A DNA stretch of 64,000 nt. Source: Cenococcum geophilum 1.58. Its lineage: Eukaryota; Ascomycota; Dothideomycetes; Gloniales; Gloniaceae. The stretch is taken from contig KV748271.1 of the NCBI GenBank assembly GCA_001692895.1, positions 124,001 through 188,000 of the forward strand, read 5' to 3'. Each line of letters opens with the position of its first letter. Within the stretch, counting starts at the first letter, position 1. Shown here piece by piece: positions 45,346 through 56,329 of this stretch. Below the pieces are notes generated by a model. That model searched no databases, was not told the origin of the DNA, and saw only the letters and a program-made list of their open reading frames with translations. The position numbers and the translations under genes are program-made.

Positions 45346-45650
45346 ATATTAGGTAGTTTTCGTATCCCAGTTTCCCTTAATAGGCCTCCCTAGGTGGTAG
45401 AGTAGGAGCCTTAGCGGAGGCAGTAAGGCTCCTAGTGGTGTTGAGGGCGATGCTTTGTACGATGCTTCGTACGCGTCGCGGGCTCAACACCACAGAACCG
45501 CGACGACAGCGCGCTGCATGCGCTGCGACGGCTCCCTACCATCGCCTCTGCACTTGGCCATTATAAGGAAACGATTTCCTGATGATGTTTCCACCCGCGG
45601 CGACGTGGACGCGTGCAGTAGGGCTTCGCGGGCTAGAAATAGCTACTAGA
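45346..45650. other. GC-rich block between tandem repeats and SINE-like end
   Basis: Retains CpG, CpA and TpG. It includes a 64-codon plus-strand open frame (45455-45649) without a recognised family and with no support beyond its length. GGTGTTGAG and CTCAACACC (about 45437 and 45484) form an inverted pair. Confidence 0.4.
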
Positions 45651-45985
45651 AAGTGGCTAAGAGCAGTAGGATCTCTAGAAGGAGGTAACTCCTACTAGGA
45701 TCCTAGTAGATAGATATTAGAAAGTAAAAGGATAGAAGTAAACTATAAAAGGATAGGGATAGGCGTTAGGATTTCTTATTTCTTAATTTTTTCTACCGTT
45801 TTCTTATTACCTAATAGTTATTAGTAAACTAGTATTCTTACTAAAGAGCTATAAGCTAATATAATATAGTTACTAGTATATATTAAGCTGCCCAAGAGGG
45901 ATTTATATATATAGAGCTATAGCGCCATAGGCTAGAGGCTGTATGCGCAGTATTATACGTAGTATAATATAATTAGATATATAAA
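45651..45985 (+). mobile_element. SINE-like sequence forming the 3' end of the large retroposon
   Basis: Aligned by eye over its full length with 63179-63562: it begins AGTGGCTAAGAGCAG, passes GGAGGTAACTCC, and ends GTATTATACGTAGTATAATA plus an A-rich tail. It has no separate target duplication on its left; the 18-bp duplication belongs to the whole 37279-45985 unit. TGGCTAAGAGC and GGTAACTCC resemble pol III A and B boxes weakly. Confidence 0.75.
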
Positions 45986-46990
45986 AAAAGAAATTAAAGA
46001 GATCCGTCGTAACCCACCGTCTGCTATACCGTCGCCCCTACCCGTTCCTACTAGTATTAACCTATAAGTACTAGATAGAAAAAACGCGTCTAGGACTAGC
46101 TCCTTAACCCTAAATTTACCAACTACTGCTCCAACAACTAAGTTAACTAAACGCCTCTCTAACCCTCCTGCCTATTCGGGTAAAAGGAGCGAGCTACGCT
46201 CCTTTCTTAACTAACTCTATAATAAGCTCACCGGTAATACTAATCGCTACCCTACCCCCAACAGCTAACTACGTTACGCTATAAGCCGTTTAACAGGAGA
46301 CGCCGCGGAAACTATATACCTATTCTAGCCGAGTACCGTATAAGAACTAGTTACTATACTAGAAGTATCCTATAGTAACCCTAACTAAGTTACTATAGTA
46401 TAAAGAAAACTAAATAAGATAACACAAGGCTCTAAGAACTTCCCGTTATACTTCGCTAAGTTCCACTACTACGCTAAAGAAACTAGGTGGAACGAACCCG
46501 CCTTAATTAATCGCCTAGTAGAATCTCTAAACCCTAAACTAAAAGCATCGCTTATAGGAGTTAAGCTGCCGGACACTATTACTGCCTATGCTAACGTTAT
46601 TAATAGCTTATATAATAATATACTGCGCCTCGCCCTAAAATATATACCTTAGTACCCTACCCCCTAACTACCTAAGACCCGTAAGGACCTAGATACTATA
46701 GATATTAATACTAGAACTCTCTCCTACGCCCTTAAAGGATCTACTAAACGAGAACAACGCATTAAGCACGGTCTCTGTTTTAAGTACAGAAGTAACGCCT
46801 ATATCTCTAGCTACTACTCTATTCCTTTCCAAAAGAATTTATAAACGGTTAATACCCGCAGCCGTTTACCATACCGATCTTCTAGCTATCGCCCTTAATC
46901 CTCTGTCCGTCTCTAGTTCTTTATCTAGAAATAGCCACCAATAAGAATAAAGCTCTAGCATACGATTACCCTTAGGAACCCCTCCCCGCT
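45986..46990 (+). pseudogene. D1 Gag, C-terminal part
   Basis: Continues the Gag frame as KEIKEIRRNPPSAIPSPLPV, then RYAISRLTGDAAETIYLF, QGSKNFPLYFAKFHYYAKE and LVESLNPKLKASLIGVKLP, which is a typical Ty3/gypsy capsid region. A HGLCFKYRSNAYIS segment near 46770-46810 is a degraded zinc knuckle. Stops are few, mostly TAG. The intact join over the insertion shows the retroposon entered an already established D1. Confidence 0.85.
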
Positions 46991-49900
46991 CGCCACTAAA
47001 AGGAGCGTCCTAGAGTTAAGTTACTCTCTAGGACAGCTATATTACAGGATCTTATTAAACGTATTAGATATCGCAAACCCTAACTCTTAGGATTACAGTA
47101 TAACTATTAACTGCCGTCTTTAGCAAAAAGGTTTATAGGCTAATACTTAAGTTCTAATTAATATAGGAGCTAGCGGTATAGGATTTATTAATAAGATCTT
47201 CGCGTAAGACAATAGTTTTACCCTAATACCCCTTAACCGGCATATTAACGTATTTAGATTTAATGGCAAATACACTATTTTAGGCCGTATTACTAACGTA
47301 GTAGCCCTAAGACTCTAATACCTAAACCATAAAGAACTAATTAAGCTTTTTATTACTACCCTAGGTTACCTAGTAATCCTTAGATAACCCTAGATAAAGC
47401 TATATAAGGTAGTTATTAATTAGGATAACCTTAAGCTTCTATTTACTGCCCCTCGCTATAAGTAAGAATACTCTATAGCACACCGCCCTAACTCTAAACT
47501 AAAATCTAGGAAATCTACCAAAACCTACTAGCCTAAGATTTCCACTAGTATCTACCCCGCGCCTAAGGAATCTACCAGATTCTATTAACCTAGGAATTCC
47601 ACTAAATTCCACTAATATAAGATTTCTACTAATATCTATTAAGGACTTGGAAATTCTACTAAACCCCACTAATAGACCCCAAATACTATACTACCCTGCG
47701 CTAAGTAGAAGCTTAAGCTTACTACACAAAAATACTAGAAGGACTAGTATCCTACTATAAAGAAGATACTTAATAAACCTAAACCTAAATCTAATACTAA
47801 CTCTATACCTAATACTAAACCTAAAGCTAAATAAGAAACTATATAAGAAACTAAGGACAATCTAAGCTCGCTTAACACCTTAGATATCTATATAATTGGA
47901 GCTACCCTACTGGCACGACTTACCAAGAAACCAAAATATATAATCTTTACTGTTATAATGGCCGATATTAAGAAGGCCTTAGCACTAAAGAAGCACACTA
48001 ACCCCGCCATGAAGGTACTAGTAGAGTACTATAATTATCTAGACGTATTCTTATAAAAGGAAGCTAATAAGCTACCGGAACGCCGTCTATATAATTATAA
48101 GATTATAGTTAAAGAAGGAAAGCACCCTAGATTTAGACCCTTATACGGGATATCCTAAAACGAACTCTAGGTACTATAGAAGTACTTAGACAAACATCTA
48201 GATAAAGGATTTATTAGAGTAAGTTCTTTACCCGTAGCTGTACTAGTAATCTTTATTAAGAAACCTAGCGGCGGTCTATGTTTCTACGTAGACTACTAAG
48301 CTCTTAACGCTATTACTGTTAAGAACTAATACCTAATCCCGTTAATCTAAGAAACACTAAACCGATTAAGTAAGGCTCGCTTCTATATAAAGCTTAATAT
48401 TATCCACGCATTTAACTATCTCCGTATTACGAAAGGAGACGAATGGCTTACCGCATTTCGTACTCAATACGGGCTATTTAAATACTTAGTAATGCTATTC
48501 GGCCTCGCGAACGCTCCAAGTTTGTTCCAGCACTTCGTAAATAATACCCTACGTCCCTACCTAGATATCTTCTATACTGTATATATCGACGATATCCTAA
48601 TATATAGCGATAACCTAACTAAATACCGGAAACACGTTAAACTTATCCTAAAAGCCTTACGCGGAGCTGGCCTATAGCTAGACGTAGATAAATACGAGTT
48701 CTATAAAACAGAAGTCCTATACCTTAGATTTATTATTTCTATAAACTGCGTACAAATGGACCCTAAGAAGGTTAAAGTAATTGTAAACTAGTAGGAACCT
48801 AAGAACGTTAAAGACGTAAGAGCATTTATAGGATTTGCCAATTTCTACTAACGGTTTATTAATAATTTCTCTACCCTAGTTTTACCCCTTATAGCACTAA
48901 CCCAGAAAAATAAAGCCTTTACTTACCTAAAGGTTATATTTACTACCGCACTTATACTCTAATACTTTAATCTAGATTAAATAAGTATTATAGAAGCTAA
49001 CTTATCTAACTACGTTACTAGAGGCGTTCTGTCTTAATATAACGAAGAAGGAGTGTTACACCCTATAGCATACTTCTTAAAATAACTAAGCCTGGCTAAA
49101 TATAACTACGAGATCTATAATAAGGAATTATTGGCTATTATTAGATATTTTAAATAATAGTGGCCCAAACTAGAAGGCGCCGGATTCCTAATTAAGGTCC
49201 TTAGTGACTATAAGAACCTATAGTACTTTATAACTATAAAACAGCTAAGTTATTGTTAAGCCCGCTAGTTAGAATATCTATCCCGTTTCTAATTCTTAAT
49301 AACGTACTACCTAGGCGTTTAAGGCTAGAAACCTAATACTCTAACCCAACGTTTATAAGACGCACTAGCTTAAGAAGAAGCACGCTCCTACTGTAATTAG
49401 ACCCTACTCCGCCCTAAGCTATTTAAACCCCCTACTAAAGATCTTACGGTATACGTCCTTAAAATAACCGATTAAACTATTAAATAGATTACAGCCCGAC
49501 GAATACCTAAACGACGAGTTTATCTAAGAGACGCTTAAGTTAATTTAAGATGGCGTTAGACGCTCTAAAAGGATTTCTCTAAGTAAGCGCGAAGCTTATA
49601 GAGACCGCTTATACTACCGGAACCGCCTAGTTATACCTAACTATAATAAACTTAAGCTTAAGCTCCTTAAACATATATATAATCTACTAGTAGCCGGCTA
49701 CCTAGGCTAAGGAAAGATACTAGAACTACTCTAATAGGAGTACTACTGGCTAAATATATATAATATGACACAAAGGTACGTCTCTAGCTGCCACACCTGC
49801 CGACGAGCTAAAACTTCACATAAGACGTACAACGGCTTTCTAAAGCTACTGCCTGTTCTAGACCGAAGATAGAAGGACATCTTAATTAACTTCGTTATTG

Positions 49901-50970
49901 ATCTCCCTATAAGTAAAGGCTGTATGAATATTATAGTAGTTATAGACTGACTATCTAAGATAAGACACTTGCCCTAATATATTAATACCTACCATTACCT
50001 AACTATTCCTAGATTACGTATAGAAGCTCTATAGACTCTCTAAAACAATTATCTCTAATAGAGGCAGCTAGTTCGTCTCTATATTCTAGAAAGAACTAAC
50101 TACTTAACTCTATATTAAAGTACTATTATCTATAGTATACTACCTAGAGACGGATAGTTAAACGGAACGTGTAAATGCTATAATGGAACAGTATATTCGG
50201 ATATATATATTGTATTTATAAGACGACTAAATAGACTAGCTTACATTTGCCGAGTTTACTATTAATAACTCTATCTCGGAAACTATAAAGGTCTTCCTAT
50301 TCCTAGCCAACTACAGCTAGCATCCGTAAATAGGTTTTGAACTCTTTAGTAATGTTCCTCGCCTCGCTTATTATGCCTTATAAGTTATAGAAGTAAATAA
50401 ATTCGTAAAGAAGATAGAAGAACTATAAGAGTTCCTTACTAATAAGATAATATAGGCCCAATCTATCTATAAGGCCGTAGTAAATAAAAACCAAACCCTA
50501 GTACCAGCCTACTAAATTAGTAACTTTATCTAGCTAGATATAAAAAATCTAAATATAAAACGACCTATAAAGAAACTTAATTAGAAGAACGCTGGCCCTT
50601 ATAAGGTTGAAAAGGTTATCTCTCCTTATGCCTACCGACTAAAGCTCCCCAATACGGTTAAAATCCATCCTATATTCTATACGTTAGTCCTCTATCCTAC
50701 TGCCCCTATATTAGACGCCCTGCCTAGACAGATCTAGGACCTTCCTCTACTAGTCGAAGTAGATAGCAAGGATAAGTACTTTGTTAAAAGAATTAATAAT
50801 ATTAAGTATAATAAACGGAAACGTAAATATATATACTTTATAAAATAGAGAGGCTTTACTAAACCCTTATAGGAACCTATTAACTTTATAGGACTTATAT
50901 AAGCCGTAGAAGACTTTTATAAACTCCACCTAGAACTACTAGAGCCCTATCTCGCGGAAGCTCGAGTTTA
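46991..50970 (+). pseudogene. D1 Pol: protease, RT, RNase H, integrase, chromodomain
   Basis: Protease remains at about 47100-47420 (VLINIGASGIGFIN, with Asn where Asp is expected). RT spans about 48000-48850 with [16 protein letters not shown] and an intact YIDD at 48582-48593; the open stretch at 48492-48677 belongs to it. RNase H lies at about 48990-49260, the integrase HHCC region about 49660-49810 (SCHTCRRAK), the core about 49860-50330, and a chromodomain about 50810-50940. It is the best-preserved polymerase here but still broken by TAG and TAA codons. A polypurine run (AAAGGGGGGGG, 50970-50981) precedes the 3' LTR. Confidence 0.88.
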
Positions 50971-50984
50971 AAGGGGGGGGGTAC

Positions 50985-51337
50985 TGTTAAGGGACCACCC
51001 CGTAACACCTTGCACACGACTACCCGTTTCTACCGAAATATCTACAATATCCGCAATATCTGCAATATCTACAATATCTACAATATCTGCCATATTCTGC
51101 CATATTCCGCTAAGTCCAGCGGATCCTGCCAAGTTCTGCTAGGACCGCTACCCGAATCCTATTCTACCCCGTATACGCGTTAACTAAGCAACCAAGTCAA
51201 CAATTTATACCCTTTCTCCCTATCTTCTTACCTTCTTTCCTTACGCAACGTCTTGATTTATTACACAGTTTATATATATAGCTTAATAATATCTACTTTG
51301 CTATATATTATCGTCGCTTATACTCACTTCCGTAACA
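50985..51337 (+). repeat. D1 3' LTR
   Basis: Begins TGTTAAGGGACCACCCC and ends CTTCCGTAACA; 353 bases as at the 5' end. Differences are mainly transitions. Confidence 0.9.
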
Positions 51338-51342
51338 TACGG

Positions 51343-53430
51343 TCCATAGGGGTTCCCACTAGTTAATTACGGCCGTCTTTTCCAGATCTACCTTAATTCC
51401 GTCTATATCGATAATAAATCCTAAGTACTTTATTGTTACGAAGACGATGTATTACATGCGAACGCTAGATGAACAAGCATCAGATTCGTAGAATTGATAG
51501 CTACGTACGGCTGTCGTGGAGACTCAAGGAATATAGCTGCGGTCAAATCTATATAGGGGCGTCGGGGCGGATAAACTATCTACCGAGTGATACCAAACAA
51601 GGAAAGGAAACCAGCTACGCGCACCGCGTAGCGCATGTCACGGGCAGTCCCGTGACATTTATACGCTTAATACTAAATTCTAATTTTCTAATATTAGCGT
51701 AGAGGCCGGCCTTATAGAGCCGTAATAGGACTTTATAGATATGCTCCTTATATTCTAACTTATTCTTAGAGTAGATTATAATATTATTTAGGTAGGCCGT
51801 ATAGAAGTTGTTAAGGTAGTTAAAGAGTATATTGTTTATATATCGTTAGTACGTAGCTAGTCCGTTAGCTAGTCCAAAAGGAAGTACTTTATATTTATAT
51901 ATTCCGTAACGAGTCCGAAATATAGTAAGATCTTCTAATCTAGGGTCTATCCTAATCTAGTAAAAAGCCTAACGGATATTAAGCTTAGTAAAGATCTTAG
52001 CTCTACTTATTTAGGCTAGAGTCTTACTAAGCAAGGGTAGTAGGTAGCGGTCCTTATAGGTTATATTATTAAGTTTATAGTAGTCGATATAGAAACGAAG
52101 TCCTCTATTTAGCCTTTTTATAAAGAGAATAGGCGAGTTAAAAGGGGCTTAACTAGGCTTAATAAAGCCCTTATTTAGGTTATTAATAAGGTACTACTTT
52201 ATAGCTTATAATTCGGCAGTAGACTGCTAATAAGGGGGCTATAACTAAGGGTATCTTCCTTATCCAGCTCGATCTCGATCTTATAGTCGTACGGTTAGTA
52301 AGGTAGGAGTATATTAGACGCGGCCTTAGAGAATACGTCCTTAAATTTCCAGTGTTAATAGGGTAGCTTCTATTCTACTAGCTCCTTATCTATAAGCTTG
52401 CCTTCCTATTCGCTAAGCTTATTTTCCTTCTCCTTAATTATTTAATTAATTTTATATAAGCTGGTGGTAAAGGCAATAGTATTAGATTGGACTAAGTTCC
52501 GGTAGAATCCTACGGCGCTAATATAGCAGATATTAACTAGTGGGAGGTCCGTAGGTTTCTTTATAGACTTTTATTTGGCCGTGTTTTACAGTATAGGGTT
52601 TATAATCTTCCTTAGTTTACGTTCTATTTTCTATAAATTGTCCTTCTAGTCTATTAGTTTAGTATAGCATCCAGTATTCCTAGTCTTCCTTTATAGGTGT
52701 ATAGGGCCTAAGTTCTTTATAGGAGGCTTAGCTAGGCCACTACTAACTTCCTGGATCTCTGGTGCGGGTAGCGTAACGTAGGTAGTCTAGGGGCGATATA
52801 GTATACGGATCCGTTGCTAATTACGCCGTAGATCTTTCTTAAAGGCTTAGTCCCTATATATAGTATCGGCCTAGTAAATAGTATTAATCTAGGGCTATAT
52901 AAGGTTCTCTATTATAATACTAATTTCTTTTATAAAGGAAGGGGTTAGGGGTAGAGATTCGGGCCAGATAAGCCGTCTACTTTGTATGTTAAGCTATAAG
53001 CCTAAATAGGCCAGCTATTTTCTTTCTAAGATTATATTATAGCTTCCTAGGTCTATAATAAGAAAGGGGATATTATACTACCTTTGTCCATCGATACGGA
53101 GGTAGATCTATAAGATAGTTATAATAGGTAGTCCTATCTATCCGTTATACCTCTAGATAGGACTAGTTTAGGCAGTTCTTTAAGGGGTGCATTTAAAAAG
53201 TTAGCCAGCTTTATAGTATACTAGGTGTCTATTAAGGTAAAGGTATTTGCTCCAGAGTTAGCTAAAGTAGAGGTTAAAACATAATATCTATTGCGAAATA
53301 AAGTATAAAGGGATAGTACAGCGTCTTCCACTAACTAGCCGACCCAGATTAATATGTGATATATTAATTCCTTTAGACCCTAGAGAGGAGTCTTTCTCTA
53401 GGGTTCCTCTTTTTCTAACTCCTTACTATC
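51343..53430 (-). pseudogene. A2 Pol, N-terminal part (protease, RT)
   Basis: Reverse complement of A1 about 8820-10640, joining 36717 across D1. RT motifs occur near 51740-52150 and protease remains near 53050-53300. Solo LTR F interrupts RT at 51434-51657. Damage differs from A1 at many sites, so the two copies were mutated separately. Confidence 0.82.
51434..51657. repeat. Solo LTR F, little mutated
   Basis: A 224-base insertion in A2 RT, starting TGTTACGAAGACG and ending CAGTCCCGTGACA. TTTAT flanks both sides (51429-51433 and 51658-51662). It keeps CpA, TpG and CpG, contrasting with A2. It includes short palindromes (CTACGCGCACCGCGTAG; TGTCACGGGCAGTCCCGTGACA). The 77-codon open frame inside is incidental. 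Confidence 0.85.
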
Positions 53431-54490
53431 CTCTTAGATTAATAGAACCTCGTCCGTTATTGCTTTTGCTAAGCAGTCCTTTATAAAGTAGTCTTTTTTA
53501 CTGTATATAAAGCAAGGCTCCTTAGTTGCTTAGGGCCTATCTATAGGAGTTACTATAGGTAGGGCGAGTGTGCGCTAGACCCTTAGCGGGGCTGGCTGCA
53601 TGGCCAGTTGCTGGATTAACGGTGGGCTATACAGCTAGTGCCGTAGGAGTTGCAGATCTTACTAGGGCGCTATAGGCTGTTCTTGTCGTGCTCGTGGTCT
53701 AATTTAAAGAGTTTCTAGCCTTATACCATTTAGCTCGTGCCTTAATTCGGCAAAGGCCTTAATTAATAGCTAGGCAGTAGTCTATAAGTACCTTTAGCGT
53801 CTATATAGTAGTAAAAACTAGCAGTATAGCGCGCTATAGGTCTAGGGTAAGCTTATTAAAGAGATCTAGCATTAGGTCTTTATAGGGGATTTAGGCTTAA
53901 CTAGCTAGGTATAGAAAGTGGGTTTAAAAGGCCGAAAAGGTCTCCGTTGTTTTTATATTTAGGGCTTTATAGTTAAGACGGGCGTTCTATATCTTAAAGG
54001 GGTCCTTATAAATAGAAGATAGATAGTTAATTATCTCTTCTCTAGAGTGGAAGGGGTCTGCTAAGTCCTAAGCGTATTGCGGACATAGACGCGTCTATGC
54101 GTCTCCGCCGGTACGGCCGAAGATATAGGCTATTTTCGCTTAAGTAGTAGGGAAGTAGTCTGTATTAACTTCGAGCTTATCTTATAGTTAAAGCTTCCAG
54201 TTATTAAATATAGGGTTGGTTCCGTCTATAAGCAACGGAGGGTCCGCAACCTTCGCGGACCGTGATAATACTATGCGTTAGGCTAGGGCCTTAAGGACCG
54301 TAGCAAGTCTATCTAATAAGTCATTGGTTAATACGGGGGTATCTCTAGCTTTAAGCAGCTTTTACAGCCGTTCAATTTCGGTATTAGCTGCCGCGAGTTC
54401 CGCCTGGGGGGTTAAGATAGTAATTGTTTTATCGTCGGAGGTACTTAAGGGTCCTACAGCTGCTTTGCTAGCTGCTGTGTTTCTTGGCAT
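53431..54490 (-). pseudogene. A2 Gag
   Basis: Reverse copy of A1 Gag, with the ATG preserved at 54488-54490 and the same MPRNT-type start. It ends in a zinc-knuckle remnant near 53470-53520. Several TAG and TAA codons interrupt it. Between the ATG and the 5' LTR (54491-54702) is the untranslated leader. Confidence 0.8.
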
Positions 54491-54702
54491 AGTGGTAGGG
54501 GTGTTAGGTAATTTCTAGTGTTTGTTTATTTTTTAGGGGTCCTAGTCCATACGTGTCCTATTCTTAGGTTTCGCGTTCTATTTATATTCTTTTAGTTCTA
54601 TCCTATCCTTATAGTCCTGTTCTATATTCCCGTCCTATTTAGGGTCTATAGACATATTTAAGTTCCTTCTTAGGAAGAAAGAGTAGTATAAGCTTTAGAT
54701 AA

Positions 54703-54926
54703 TGTTAGCGACTTAGTTAATTAAGGCACGAGCATAGCAATAAAGACGTATGTAAGCCTGTACGATTGGATTGTCTATAAATGAGGATCTAAAGCTAGAG
54801 AAAGGAAAGGGGAAGAACGGAAGCACCGCTCGAAGTTATGTACAATCCTCTAGTCACATAATGGCAACTTGCGGCAATCTGCCGTATTCTGCCCGCTTTC
54901 TGCCGTATTCTACTAGTGCCGTAATA
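54703..54926 (-). repeat. A2 5' LTR
   Basis: Plus strand starts TGTTAGCGACTTAG and ends GCCGTAATA; 224 bases like the partner at 34060. Confidence 0.9.
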
Positions 54927-54952
54927 GCTATACGTAGACCAAGTATACTCTA

Positions 54953-55157
54953 TATAACAGCAACTTAGTTAATCGAGGCACTAGCACGGCAAAGGGTCGC
55001 GCAAGCCTGTACAATTGGAATGTTATTTTACGAAGGATATTAAGCTAAGGAGAAGAAGGAGAGGTATGTATAGAAGGGAGAACCGTGCTATATAATTTTG
55101 GATCGCTAAGTCCTTAGCCGAGCCCCTGACCAGGTTACGCGCATCAGGGCCGTAATA
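54953..55157. repeat. Solo LTR G
   Basis: A 205-base insertion in A3 from TATAACAGCAACTTAG to GGGCCGTAATA, flanked by CTCTA on both sides (54948-54952 and 55158-55162). The terminal 25-30 bases resemble the A-type LTR ends but the centre is different, so it is a related but distinct family. Confidence 0.82.
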
Positions 55158-55162
55158 CTCTA

Positions 55163-55973
55163 GTCCTATAGTAGGACTAGCTATATAGCTAGTCACTAGG
55201 TTAACTATAGGCTATACGGCCGGTATTATAGGAGTTGCGGATTTTATTAGGGCATTACGGGCCGTTCTTATAGTGCTTACGGCCTAGGTTAAGAGGTTCC
55301 TAGTTTTTAACTAATTAGCGCATACCTTAATTTAACGGAGACCTTAGTTAATAGCTAGGTATTAGTCTATAAGTTTCTCTAATATCTATATAGTAGTAAA
55401 AACTAGTAGTATAGCCCGTTATAGGTTTAGAGTAAGCTTATTAAAGAGGTCTAGTAGTAGGTCTTTCTAAGGGATTTAGGCCTAGCTTACTAAGTATAGA
55501 AAGCGGGTCTAGAAGGCCGAAAAGGTCTTCGTTATTTTTATATTGAGGCCTTTATAATTAAGGCAGGCGCTTTATACCCTAAAGGAGTCCTTATAAATAG
55601 AAGATAAGTAGTTAGTATTAACTTTAAGCTTATTCTATAATTAGGGCTTCTAGTTATTAAATATAGAGTCTATTCTATCTATAAGTAATAGGGGGTCTAC
55701 GACCTTTATAGACTGCGACGGTGCTATATAGGCCTTAGAGGATATTCTAAGGCGCTAAGATAGGGCCTTAAGGACCGTAGCAAGTCTGTATAATAGGTTA
55801 TCGCTAGATATAAGGTTGTTTCTAATTTTAAGCAATTCTTATAGCCGTTTAATTTCGGTATTAGCCGCCGCGAGCTCCACATAGGGGTTTAAGATAGTAA
55901 TTATTTCACTATTAGAGGTATTTAAAGGTCCTATAGCTACTTTTCTAGCTACTATATTTCGTAATATAGTAGT
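55163..55973 (-). mobile_element. A3, Gag part
   Basis: Reverse match to A1 about 7725-8640, continuing A3 beyond A2 and solo LTR G (with 54932-54947 as the short piece between them). It ends near the Gag start codon, where D2 begins. The Gag ATG position reads as a mutated codon (TAATATAGTAG). Heavily mutated. Confidence 0.82.
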
Positions 55974-56316
55974 TATTACGGAGTAAGTATAAGCGGCGAT
56001 AATATATAGCAAAGTAGATATTATTAAGCTATATATATAAACTATATAATAAATTAAGACGTTACGTAAGGAAAGAAGGTAAGGAGATAGAGAGAAAGGG
56101 TATATATTGTTAACTTAGTTACTTAGTTAATACGTATACGGGGTAGAATAGGATTCGGGTAGCGGTCCTAGCAGAATTTAGTAGGATTTAGTGGACTTGG
56201 TAGAATATGGCAGAATATAGCAGATATTGTAGATATTGCAGATATTGCAGATATTATAGTTATTGTAGTAGAAATAGGTAGTCGTGTGTAAGGTGTTACG
56301 GGGTAGTCCTGTAATA
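55974..56316 (-). repeat. D2 3' LTR
   Basis: Reverse D-type LTR, 343 bases, from TATTACGGAG to CCTGTAATA. The C-run CCCCCC at 56320-56325 is the polypurine tract complement. Confidence 0.88.
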
Positions 56317-56329
56317 GTACCCCCCTTTA

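Larger units (their letters stand above)
37279..45985 (+). mobile_element. Large retroposon-like insertion with SINE-type 3' end
   Basis: An 8.7-kb insertion into D1 gag. The 18 bases AAAAGAAATTAAATAGAT (37261-37278) recur with one mismatch at 45986-46003. It ends on the right in an A-rich tail preceded by a SINE-like sequence (45651-45985), so the 3' end is at right. With the nested integrase transposon (37999-42233) and one of its target copies removed, about 4.5 kb remains: a left part (37279-37998), a tandem 1.45-kb pair (42429-45345) and a GC-rich block (45346-45650). I see no reverse transcriptase. It may be a non-autonomous retroposon, or a mosaic carried by LINE machinery. Confidence 0.65.
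36723..51337 (+). mobile_element. Ty3/gypsy chromovirus D1, split in gag
   Basis: Forward LTR retrotransposon inserted in A2. LTRs are 353 bases each (36723-37075 and 50985-51337). TACGG is duplicated exactly (36718-36722 and 51338-51342). Removing D1 rejoins the A2 RT sequence matching A1 near 10640. Without the 8.7-kb insertion in gag it is about 5.9 kb. Its pol is the best-preserved in the window, with an intact YIDD. Confidence 0.92.
34060..54926 (-). mobile_element. Ty3/gypsy chromovirus A2 (reverse), split by D1
   Basis: Both LTRs are 224 bases (34060-34283 and 54703-54926). The target duplication GCTAT is exact (34055-34059 and 54927-54931), and removing A2 rejoins A3 sequence that matches A1 near 8660. 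Its internal sequence is interrupted by D1 (36723-51337) and by two solo LTRs. Confidence 0.92.

Noticed and set aside
51469..51702. 77-codon plus-strand frame
   Set aside because: It lies mostly inside solo LTR F and ends in A2; no coding motif.
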